Positions 11,172 through 21,550 of a stretch of 64,000 nt of DNA are shown piece after piece. Numbering within the stretch: the first letter of the stretch is position 1; each line of letters begins with the position of its first letter. The position numbers and the translations under genes were made by a program. The stretch comes from Coccinella septempunctata (taxonomy: Eukaryota > Arthropoda > Insecta > Coleoptera > Coccinellidae): contig NC_058196.1 of assembly GCF_907165205.1 (NCBI RefSeq), positions 26,764,501-26,828,500 on the forward strand. The letters are read 5' to 3'. The notes under the pieces were generated by a model that saw only the letters and a list, made by a program, of their open reading frames with translations, was not told where the DNA came from and ran no database searches.

Positions 11172-12559
11172 GTTCACTATCAGTAATCATTTTATAATAT
11201 TTATAGTAATTTTTATTTGAAATTCTGTAAGGTGTGAATTTACCAAGGCTTTTACATGATTAGCGATGATCGCCACTATTCCCCATCTAATTACATTGGT
11301 ATTAATGGATATGACCAATGTACACTCAATCAATTAGCACATGACTCATTCCCCGAATGACCGACCGCCATAATGAAGAGATTCATCGGGAATATTGAGG
11401 GCACTCTGTCAAACTCTTATTGCATCGTTAAGTACTGATTTATACACAACGAGACTGACTCAATTAAACATCTCAACTGCAACAATATCATTGCGAACTG
11501 CGGCGCGTATCTCATCCATTTGCTTATTTATCACCGCCCGGCACATTGAATTTGTCATTGTAAATTTCTTTATTACCGACGGAGTCAATAAAACGTTCAT
11601 GTTTTATTGATATCGGCCTCTGCCGGGTTTATAATTTCGTATTGTCGATTTCTTGTTACTTCTTGAACCTGGACTCATTGGATTATTTATAAACGGATAG
11701 CTCGGTGGACCGACCAAACTGATTTATGGCGATTTTCATTGACAAGTCAATTTCTTATTGACATATGAGGTCCTTATTTGGGAGTACAGGGTACAGATAC
11801 TGATACAGATAGATTGGGTTAGTTTTGTAGTGAAAAACATTGACATCGATTTTGTTAGTAAATAAAAATAAAAGATAAAATAAAAGTTACAATAATAAGA
11901 AAAATTGAAATAGGAGTTGTTGACTTTTTTAAATCCCTAGGCGCCTTATTTCCATGAATAGACATCTAAAAATCTCTGCTGCTGTACTGGGATTGTACCT
12001 CAACAATAGCATTCATAAGAATCATTCTCTCAAGATAATTTTAAAGTCAGAAACTTTTGTTGATTCTTGTTTCCCCCGAAAAGAATTCTGACATTCCCGT
12101 TTCGCCATCTAAGAGCATTCTTGGCGGTTTCTTGCACTTCTATTACATTCTCACGGCGCGAATATAATTAGGAAATTCAATTAACGGCACTAGCAAGCCT
12201 TTGAGGTTATGGCAACTGACAGATCGAGCACAGAGTTACGGTCCATCGGCCCGGACTATGCCTTTAATAACCCACTTAATGTCCTAATAGGTTTTCGATA
12301 ACTTTACCTAATGACGTTCCCATGGTGACATTGAGAGCTTGTTGCATCAATTAAGGGATTCCGTCCAGCTTTTATGTTATGCGTGTTATGTGGACCTTTT
12401 CGGATTGCGTATCTAACGGTGAATTTGCCATTTTTGTGGCTATGATGTCGCCTGTGAGATGTTGAGTACGAGGACCTGGTAGAGACCTTGGAGGAGTTGT
12501 TATGTAGTTAATGCTGGGTTTAAATTGTAAAATAAATGTTGGAAAAACTTCAGTGTCAG
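11172..12559. other. Enhancer-like non-coding DNA
   Basis: Positions 11230-11640 and 12080-12440 are complex, moderately GC sequence with TAATTA, CAATTA and TTTTATTG cores. I see no supported coding sequence. The rest is AT-rich. The likely role is regulatory, but this is inference from composition only. Confidence 0.35.
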
Positions 12560-12662
12560 GTTTCCAGTGCTGGAATGGTGGGATAATTCAAAATGGCTAT
12601 ATCTTTTTATATGGTATAGGAAAAAGTGTTTCTTTTGACCTCAAGATTTACTGTCAAAAACT
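12560..12662 (+). mobile_element. Family-1 fragment
   Basis: About 100 bp matching the right end of family-1 elements (ttcaaaatggctatatc, ggtataggaaaaagtgtttc, ttgacctcaaga). It stops before the terminal TACAGGGTG end. Confidence 0.6.
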
Positions 12663-13423
12663 CCCTGCATACATCATACATATTTCTACGAAAACACTAG
12701 AAAAAAGTCAGTGACATACCGAAGTTTTCAAAATTGTCCCTCAATTTTAATCACTTTTTATATCTAATGCCATCGATCAAATTATATAACTTTTCTTGCA
12801 AAAATTGTGAACTAAACCATCCTTATCCTGCCAACGTTCTACATACATATGTTACGATTTTCTGGGCTGCAACGACACTGAAAAATTATAGCGACAATTT
12901 ACGGCCGGTCCATTAGTTCCGAACATCTGAGGATCCATCATAAAAATCAGGGACAGGAGCGCGTTTGAAGCCTCGGCTAATTTTTCGTCTTTGATCGCGC
13001 AAAGGAAGTCGTCGGGCACATTTTCTTGTTCGTATCGGCCGGACTGTACGGTGCGCGGTTTTTGGGGCAAGGTGTTTATAAATAAAGTGATTTGTTGTTC
13101 GTAAATTTATTCCAGATTTCCTACCTGATCCCGAATATAAATACACTTGTACGAATCGTTTAGAGAGCGCGTAAATCATTCGTGGCCTGTAGGAGGGTCC
13201 TTGCATGATGAACGCGGAGTGTGAATTTCATTTCGGAGCTGAAGGTTTTATTTTTATTTATCGAGTTTAATTAATTTTTTTTTCTTGAAACTATCGTAGA
13301 ATCTATTTGTATTTATTGTCAAAATATTTTGTCCGATTGAAAAATAGACACAAAGATCTTATCGGGATAAAGAAATAACATCGGTTGATGATGATGAAGA
13401 AAATATACCAACCCTGTATAGTA
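12663..13423. other. Non-coding DNA, no gene supported
   Basis: Positions 12890-13210 are a GC-richer island with overlapping minus-strand frames (12852-13070, 12913-13206) that I cannot assign. A repeat end (accctgtatag) abuts the family-2 element at 13411. Nothing else is recognised. Confidence 0.35.
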
Positions 13424-14300
13424 TACAGAGTGTTTTCAAAGGTGAGGCTTTTTTTTTGACAGGAGGTAGAACTCTTCAAAATAAGTCGTTTAACCAAAAA
13501 TTGTCTATATGAAATATCCAAGATGGCTGAGATACAACCCTTAGAAGTTCGACAAAATTTCATTGAATTTCAAGTACGGGACTGTAGAAGGTGACTGCGA
13601 CATCACAAAAACGAAACAAAACATATGGCTGGACAATAAATGGTTCAGTACCAAGTTCATCGGATTAGATGCATCAGGTCACTTTTGAGAGAATAATAAT
13701 TGTTGTATCGTGCAATTTAGGGTGAAAAAAAAAATGTAGAAAATCGAGGCAGTTTCTTGAAAGTGCTCATGTTAGTTATGTTGAAAAAATGCTAAGATGT
13801 TTCCCCATTTCATCCCACTTTTACGACGATTGTTGGAATATTCGAACAAGAAGATTGTGATGCTCATTGTGAAAAAATTCTCGAATAATTCAAACGAATT
13901 TTATTGGTGAGATTTTGAAGTATTATTCTATTTGGTACACCTGTGTCTCTTCTGTCAGTTGGTATCGAAATGAGCCATTTCATAAAACCGTGTAAAAATA
14001 ATGCGAACAATTCGGCAAACCTAAGTTTCCATTTTCATTACCACGTAAATATCGAACGAGCCAATATCCTAAACGATACCACATGGTCGAATCAGGGGAT
14101 AAGTTTTTTCCCATTGCTTCACGATAAAAATTCAGCTAACAAACGGTCTACGGTCCTATAAGGATCTATTTCAGTAATTATTTTCAATTTTTTTTTCAAC
14201 TTTGTCATTTTGAAAGTTTTGTAGATATAGGTGATTTTTGACCATGTTGACCAGTTATACCTTCTGTTGAAAAAAGCCTCACCTTCAAATACACCCTGTA
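13424..14300 (+). mobile_element. Family-2 inverted-repeat element, complete copy 2
   Basis: An 877-bp element bounded by TACAGAGTGTTTTC at the left and, in reverse complement, TACAGGGTGTATTTGAAGG at the right, with inverted similarity continuing about 80 bp inward (aggtagaactcttcaaaa against aggtataactggtcaac). It matches 2616-3400 in reverse along most of its length. It is flanked by TA on both sides. No transposase frame is present; the frame at 13943-14161 is shared repeat sequence. The superfamily is not identified. Confidence 0.8.
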
Positions 14301-15529
14301 TAGTGTATCCGAAGCTTTGCTACTCCACCTGTGTATAAAGAGTGAGCTAAATATCGAGATGATTACGAAACTTCAAACCCAAAGTTATCGAAACTTTCAA
14401 ATTGAGAAACAAATAAGTAGAGCTCAGACAGTTCGCCATCTAGATCGAAAAGCTCTGTAGGGCCCCAGCCAGATTCCTACACATCCCATGAATAAATCCG
14501 CGATCGCACGTTACATCCTCGAGCCTTTCGATCACTGGCGATGTAACACGAAACGAAATAACGTAGCAGCAACATTAATACATCCTGCGTCTACACGTGG
14601 GGGCGCTCGATCGACGCTTTCAGACCGATGCGATAGCTCCTAAAGCTGTCAGTGCGGCTCGTAAAGCTTTCATTTCCAGATTTCTTTCGGCTTTCCCGAC
14701 CGATGAAAAGTCCGGAGGATCGTCGACGTCTCACGTTCAATTTGACTCGCATTAGGGCCGTCATTGCCGATATGGACGCTGATGAATACCTGCTCTCCTA
14801 TTTCCTCTGCGCTAACGTGTTCGCGGTATATTATAATACGCCAGGGATCGAGATTTTAGTCGATGATTCTATAGGAACAAAGATTTTAGGAGAGCTTGTT
14901 GGAAGCTTCAACGCAATATCGATAACAAAAGATATTAAAAGAAATATTTAAATTCCTCGCCGTTTTGACTGTAAGCTATAATAATGTTTCAGGGGTTATT
15001 ATAGCATGACAGATCGATGGGTGGCATATGGGGGCCAGTGAATATAAAGTGTTAAATGATTGAACAACGTGTCTGAATTGTATAAGCGAAAAAATACAAG
15101 ATAAGACTGTAAAATAAACAAAATATAAAAAATATATACAAATACATATAAAAAAAATCAATGAATAAACTTTACTATGAAATTCTTGACCGTGAATGCA
15201 TCCCTCGGTGAAAATGTGTACTGATGCATAAGTGAATATTATAAAACGGGGGTGGAAAAACGGATTCCCCCACAGGAAACCCCCCAGATTAGCATTCCGC
15301 TAACCCAGAAGTCAATAACATGTTTTGACGTCTACGAAACGGCGAACCGAACTTTTTAATTACAATGAAACGCCATCCGGCTAATTAGGGAGACCCCGTT
15401 GCCGCCCCCCGACGTTCGGGGCGCCGCCGTCGACACAGATTTTAAATTTAGATAAAACCCTGCCAAAATTTCGTTTTCCCTGTTAGCGATAAATTATCCG
15501 AACGGTTCGGCTGACATGGGAAGTTTGGA
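14301..15529. other. GC-richer islands, possibly 3' UTR or regulatory
   Basis: Positions 14450-14870 and 15250-15520 are complex islands. If the exon at 15530-15783 is real, this is its 3' side on the minus strand, but I see no AATAAA close to the stop. The plus-strand frame 14652-14951 (GTG start) has no recognised motif. Positions 14950-15180 are AT-rich. Confidence 0.35.
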
Positions 15530-15783
15530 TTAATTCATCTCTTTCAGATTAACCGTAGTGAACTGACGTTGGCGTGGGGGTTTTTGAGGGATATCGCGAG
15601 GGGGGCTAGGGGGTGGCGTTGCCGGAGGCTGATCCGGCGTGCAATGAACGGCGGAAGAAGTAGCTGGCGGCGGGAGATATGAAAGAGACCAACGGTCAAC
15701 AGGATCGTGAATATGTGTGACAGATTTCATGACAGGGAGGTAAGAGTGAGCATAATCATCAGGGAAAGATTTCCTATCATCCC
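15530..15783 (-). CDS. Candidate 3'-terminal coding exon, proline-rich, unrecognised
   Basis: On the minus strand a T-rich tract and acceptor (gaatccctatcctagctag) lead into an open frame that ends at a TAA at 15530-15532, giving 83 residues plus a shared first codon. It begins GDDRKSFPDDYAHSYLPV and continues to DPVDRWSLSYLPPP, a run rich in P and S (PPPSPPRD), and ends FTTVNLKEMN. The composition is that of a flexible cytoplasmic or disordered tail and differs from the chance frames nearby. It has no transmembrane segment or catalytic motif. The acceptor at 15784 requires one base carried in. Candidate exons at 24591-24684 and 30418-30465 both leave exactly one G, so either joins in frame to make Gly. 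I do not recognise the protein. A conserved non-coding island is the main alternative. Confidence 0.38.
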
Positions 15784-16610
15784 CTAGCTAGGATAGGGAT
15801 TCAAAAAAAAACAAATAAAAAATATTAAAATAGTTCTATTAATATCTAGAACAGACATGAAAAGATAATGTAATTGTGATTTGAAATTGTGAGATATAAC
15901 GTATAACTTTGAATTCGACATAGATTTTAGACCTTTTATGGCTTAGGATTTATCATTGATTTTCATAATTTTTCGATGGAAATTGTTGTGAGTATGCCAC
16001 TGACAATTTTTGATCTGTCGATTTAAAATGTGTCAAATTCATGGTACCATAGTGCGTGGCAAAATTTATTGAAGTTGGTAAGAATCTATCTGACAGTTTT
16101 AGGTTTTTTCGATTATTTCTTATTGATTTTGTCCAATTTACAATTTTGTTTCTCGCTGTTTGGTAATTTTTTGAACGTATTCTTCATTCATAACCCTCAA
16201 GTGAAATATCTCCTCGAAAAAAATTGCCATTCTATCGGTGACTCTAAGAATATGTATTCCTTGACAAATTAGTTGAAATTGTCGAGCAGTGTAATATTTG
16301 TCATTACAAGTGAGCCCAGGAGATCAACCTCTTCGATAGATCTACCTTTCCCGCCTATTCGCCTCATAAAACTGAAGAAAAAATGAAATTTATAAATACT
16401 GAGGCCAAAAACTCTACACTTCTTCGTGATCGGTAGCTATCACTGCCGTCAATCTGACGTTTACGTCTATATCGCAGTCTGTCAGACTCATAGACATAGA
16501 TAAATCGACTGAGCAATAACCTCATAAGAGAAAGCAACGAAACTCTCTCTTTTCTGTGGACATAGACGTCTCTTTCAATCCATTCTCTTTGTCTATGGTT
16601 AGACTAACCC
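15784..16610. other. AT-rich DNA
   Basis: If the exon at 15530 is real this would be intron on the minus strand. Positions 16470-16610 contain an imperfect inverted pair around catagacatag and gtctatgg, perhaps a degraded element. The frame at 16030-16272 is unsupported. Confidence 0.3.
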
Positions 16611-16861
16611 CGGGTTTCACAAAGCTTGATCGGGGAATCAACGCTTGATTGACGTCAATTTGTTCTCAATCGATAATTCACTCATAATCATTCAGAATAT
16701 CATTCTCGCATCAAATTATATGATGTTCACACGTCCATTCAATTATTCTCAATTGCTACATCTTCAATATTCTCAGAAATGAAAAGGTTTCAGTGATTTA
16801 GTTCTAGAGATCGAGTGACTGTCAAATCGTTGATCGGACAATCAAAGTTTTATGAAACCCG
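16611..16861. mobile_element. MITE-like element, 251 bp
   Basis: The ends are inverted repeats: cgggtttcacaaagcttgat at the left, and cgggtttcataaaactttga when the right end is read in reverse. Similarity continues about 50 bp inward with mismatches. No coding sequence. No target-site duplication is clear. Confidence 0.6.
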
Positions 16862-19490
16862 CTGTAAAATTACGGAATGGAGAATCTTCTCTGGTCACCC
16901 AGAGTTGTCAGAGCATTCGGAAAGACGTCAAATATTTTCTCTTTTTTTCTGAATTTCGTTAAATCAAATGCTATCTGTTTTATGTTATAACAGCGTTATG
17001 ATTTTGATTTTGAACTTTACTGAAGAAACTCAATTTGCGAAACCTTCTGCTGTGAGAAGACGTCAGGTGAAACACCCGGTATAACGATGCAAACATCATA
17101 TCGAAGTGCAACGTAGAAAACTGTACCATAAAAGGAGATTCCGTAAAAGCCGATAAAGGATCGATCAAGAAATAAAAAATAACGCAAAAAAAGATATATC
17201 GCCTGTTCCGGCCTGTCGGTACGAAGCACAGAAAACACGATCCGTTCCACAGAATTAGCATTCAGATCACAGATGCGGGACTTCGCCAGATTGAGGCTGT
17301 TGGTGAGGACGACATACGGGGAGAAGACGAGCGAGAGAGGTGAGACGAGGGAAAAGAGAGAGCGGATGCGTGTGTGCCAATGCGATAGCGGACGCTAGAA
17401 AAGGAGACATAACGAGATGCCAGTTTTTCCGAGAAACGTGATGGGTGAAATCTGGGAATTGGGATGATGAGATGAAATTTTCTGCGAATTCCTAGATGGA
17501 CAGGAAATCGAACGGAGTTGTTTATTGTGGCTCGATCGTAAGGATGAATGTCATGGACTTGGAAACTTTAGACGACTATCCAGAATGCAACATCATGGGC
17601 AAACTAAGTGATATCCCGAATCACTTTTAGAAAGAGAGAAATGAACTTTGTCCATCTAAGGTTTAAAAAAAATTACTATTTATTTATAGTAAAGAAATAT
17701 AACGAGAGAAATGTAAAGTTAATAGATGAATTCACTGTTGCGAAAATAATTATTTGTAGTTATTAAACAAATAAAAGTAAAAGAGCAAATATTGAAAATA
17801 TGAATACCTACTATATATATATATAAAATTATTGATAATTCATTGAAAAAGGTGTACATAAATAACATGAATAAAAACAAAATTGAACCAACAAGAGCAA
17901 ATCAAACTAAGACTTATCGTTAAAATTAAAAAAATGTTGGATTTAAATGTTAATAGATTACACATTTACAAATAAAAAATCTGTTATAACAATTAACACC
18001 TTTGGAACTGATGTAGAATAAGTGACATAAATGATTTCGCTCAAACGATTATTTTCTTTCTAGGAACGTGACCAGAAAAAGTCCCACTGGCTATGTCATA
18101 TCTGATCCTTGATTTAATCCCCCGCTAGGATTTAGAGCAAGCATCCAGAACCACACTGGGTTGAAGCATAAGCGCTTAGTTAACTCCCCTCTTACACCCT
18201 CTTAATGAGTGTTACCGCATTTTATGGCCACTTCTGCCTTATTTTTATTACTTGTTGAATCCGCAGTCTTGGGAGACGACTAATATTATTTATGTGCCAG
18301 TAAAACGAGGAATTTGGTGTGCTTTTAGTAAAACATATGTTAATATGTGATGTTTATAGAACAGTAAGTAATGAAAATTAGAAGGTACACATATAAATTA
18401 ATTTTATGACTGGAAATAAAACTTAATTATCGGAAAATTAGGAATACAGAAATTATAAATGTACTAGGAGCACCATTTATCAAAACTTATTTCATTATCC
18501 TATTTTATATTATTCTACATTGTTCTACCATCAGTGAAATGTTATATTTTATATTATATTGTTCAAGCTTGCAAAACACTATTCTTATTTCTAAAAGCTC
18601 AACTGTTTTTTCTTGTTTAGATAGCCAGAGTCGACTATACTTGATAATATGACAATTTCAACAAACAGTTCTGTGAATGGGGATGAGAACTGAAGGAAAC
18701 TTAGACGAAAATATTATTTTTAATTAATCCTATCAAACTGCGCGACAATTATTGTTGCATTAACATGATTAAATCTAGCCGATTTTGTGAAGAATTAATT
18801 TGACAACAGCGAATAACAATTATTGTTACAGAAACTTATGTTTTTATCAAATTATGTATCCACAAAATTGAGTGATCTCCTGGGGATCTAATATTGCTTA
18901 GTGACGAAGTGCCGGACGAAAATTGTTTGCGGACGAAAAGTGTCTGTGGTCGAAAAGTACTTGCCTTCAACAATAGGTGATACGTAATTGGGGAGAAACT
19001 TTCCAAAATTAACCGAAAACTGGACTCATTAAGGAAATCCATCAAGAAAACCATGTCTCTAGGTGAATGTTTAGAATGTTGATAAAAAGTTATTTAATAA
19101 TAGATTGATAATAATAGATTGTGAAGTTTTGCTAAGTTTTGATAGGAATAATAATAGAGACCATCATTTCAATAACATGGATCATGAAACAAATAAAAAA
19201 AAACTACAGGATATGTTTTGCATTTTATCTTATTGTTGAAACAGTAATTATGATTGAAATATATTGTGAAATTCTGCTTCTATGGAATATATTTTTTGTT
19301 TATTAGTTTAATTATTAATATTCGAAAGTACTTTCACGTCACACCCTTCTGGAAGGGATGAACATGAACTGTTTTCAGGAAAATCGAAAAAAAAATAAGA
19401 ATTTCTTGAACAGACTATTAAAACATTGGAAAGGGAATATTCCATAAGCCAACCGACACAGTCAAACAACAATTGGTTCGATTCGACCTG
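16862..19490. other. Mostly AT-rich DNA with a GA-rich island at 17270-17420
   Basis: Positions 17270-17420 are GA-rich on the plus strand (gagagaggtgagacgaggg), resembling GAGA-type promoter or enhancer sequence. A short TA microsatellite lies near 17812-17826. The remainder is AT-rich with no supported gene. Confidence 0.35.
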
Positions 19491-20110
19491 ACAACAGGGG
19501 GTGGTCAGCAGCTATAAAACTGCAAAATATTCCGGGAGCAGAGCAAAGGAGTCCGGCTTCCACGAAAACATCTATCAACACCGTAAAATGCCCCCGAATT
19601 TTCAATTCTCCCACCACCAGTGTGACGAAGAAACGGTGTAATATAGAGAGTGAAGATGAGCCTCTGGATTTTCGTCGAGAGGACAGGGGCGCCGCGGGCA
19701 GCTGCGGGGAAGGGGGCCCGAGCCCGGTATTGATTTAGTAGCAGGCGTTCTAAGGCTTTGGAAGCAGATAGACAGGCAAGCATGACGCATTATATATGGC
19801 CGCCGAGACGAACTCGGAAGACGGAGACGGAGATACTGCCCGATACCGAGCGCGTCAGACGAGGACGGCGATTGTTTTTCGTGCGCGGAGAAAGAAAGCT
19901 CCGAAAATTGGGGAATCGTTGGCTGTGTTCGATGTGATGGGAATAGACAGCTGGAACGGTCGGGTCGGGGGAGGTCGAAGAAAATAATTAAAAAAATTGG
20001 CGGGGCGAGGGCGGGGAGCTGAACGTTCAATTTCCGATCCGAATACGTGAATATTGGGTCGTTGAAGTTTGTTGGGAGGGTTGAGACGCGAAGGCGAGGC
20101 GAGAATTGGA
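19491..20110. other. CpG-rich island with long frames on both strands
   Basis: GC rises sharply. A 186-codon minus-strand frame (19602-20162) and a 63-codon plus-strand frame starting with an ATG in good context at 19796 (MAAETNSEDGDGD) overlap here. Neither shows a known domain, and I find no convincing donor to join either to another exon. A TATA-like string sits directly before the plus ATG. The island may be a promoter or enhancer; a first exon is possible on either strand. Confidence 0.25.
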
Positions 20111-20333
20111 TGGTCGATGAGAACAACAAGGTTCTAGGGCAAAATAAATGTGTACTGATCAATGGGTATTGCCATTCTTCGTTTGAATTATCTCTTCAAC
20201 ATAATAATAACAATAGATTATTCAGCCAGCAGGTCCTTACTACAGTAGTGACAACGTTAATTATGAAGGACTTAGAATCGTATTTCTATAACACCTCCCC
20301 AAAAATTCTCGACATTTTCCTGTATCTTGAATA

Positions 20334-21024
20334 TCTATAATTCGAATATCTGCAACTCGAAGGCCTCTCAAACTTGAACACCTTTCTATAACTCGAACAC
20401 CTCTCGATAACTCGAAAACCTTTCGATAACTAGAACACCTTTCTATAACTCTTTATAATTCGAAATCCTCACGATAACTCGAGCACCTCTCTATAACTCG
20501 AACACCTCTCTATAACTGGAACACCTCTCGATAACTCGAACACCTGTCTATAACACTAAACCCTCTTGATAACTTCAACACCTCTCTATAACTCGAACAT
20601 CTCTCTATAACTCGAACACCTCTCTATAAGTCGAACAACTCTCTATAACTCGAACAATTCTCTATAACTCGAACAACTCTTTATAACTCGTTCACCTCTC
20701 TATAACTGGGACACTTCTCGATAACTCGAACACCTATCTATAACTCTAAACCCTCTTGATAGCTTGAACACCTCTCTATAACTCGATCACCTCTCTATAA
20801 CTGGAACACCTCTCGATAACTCGAACACCTATCTATAACTCTAAACCCTCTTGATAACTGGAACACCTCTCGATAACTCGAACACCTATCTATAACTCTA
20901 AACCCTCTTGATAACTGGAACACCTCTCGATAACTCGAACACCTATCTATAACTCTAAACCCTCTTGATAACTTGAAACACCTCTCTATAACTCGAACAC
21001 CTCTCTATAACTCGAACTCGAGGC
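20334..21024. repeat. 19-bp minisatellite with 57-bp higher-order repeat
   Basis: About 36 tandem copies of a 19-bp unit close to cgaacacctctctataact. The variants ctaaaccctcttgataact, ggaacacctctcgataact and cgaacacctatctataact follow one another in order, forming a 57-bp composite unit. Its marker ctaaaccctc falls at 20841, 20898 and 20955, exactly 57 apart, with an earlier copy at 20746, five units upstream. Non-coding. Confidence 0.95.
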
Positions 21025-21103
21025 TACAACTCATGACGGTTTGAGTTGATTCCTACAGTATAGAATATTCCATCAAACTCCAATATCTAATTTGAATACT
21101 GAT

Positions 21104-21310
21104 TGATCCAAATTACCTAACCTAACAACAATTTGAGGTACGAAAGTTGAAATTTTTTTCTTAGGTATAGGATAGGTCACTGGTGAAATAAATTATTCAT
21201 GATTTATTATCCTCTCCTAACCTAACCTAACAACAACATGAGGTACGAAAGTTAAAAATGTTGTTTTAGGTATATGTCATTGGTTAATTGAAGTATTCAT
21301 GATTTATTTT
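21104..21310. repeat. 105-bp tandem duplication with CCTAA units
   Basis: Two copies share cctaacctaacaacaa, gaggtacgaaagtt and attcatgatttatt. The marker gaggtacgaaag lies at about 21135 and 21240, a period of 105. The second copy carries three CCTAA units, the complement of the insect telomere repeat TTAGG, too few to call telomeric. Confidence 0.8.
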
Positions 21311-21464
21311 GCAACACGCATTACGAACAAGAATTCACCCTATGTTTTACCACGTTCTGGTAGAATATAGGGGACGCCAAGAAAATGTCTTTTTCAAGGC
21401 TTCTGTGGGGCTAAGACCGGCCCTGAAACATGGTGTTTTTCAGAGTTCAAACTTCTACATGGCG

Positions 21465-21550
21465 AAATGTAGAACCAACACATCAAAATCAATCATTTCA
21501 CCAAAAATCGCCTATAGAAAATATTCAAGATCGCAATACTAAGGTCTATC
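21465..21550 (+). mobile_element. Family-2 end fragment
   Basis: About 85 bp resembling the inner terminal repeat of family 2 (gtagaacc, tttcaccaaaaatcgcctat, caagatcgcaatac). It is diverged and isolated, with no partner end found nearby. Confidence 0.45.

Noticed and set aside
19602..20162. 186-codon minus-strand frame, the longest in the window
   Set aside because: It lies in a CpG-rich island with an overlapping plus-strand frame, has no motif, and no splice donor joins it to another exon.
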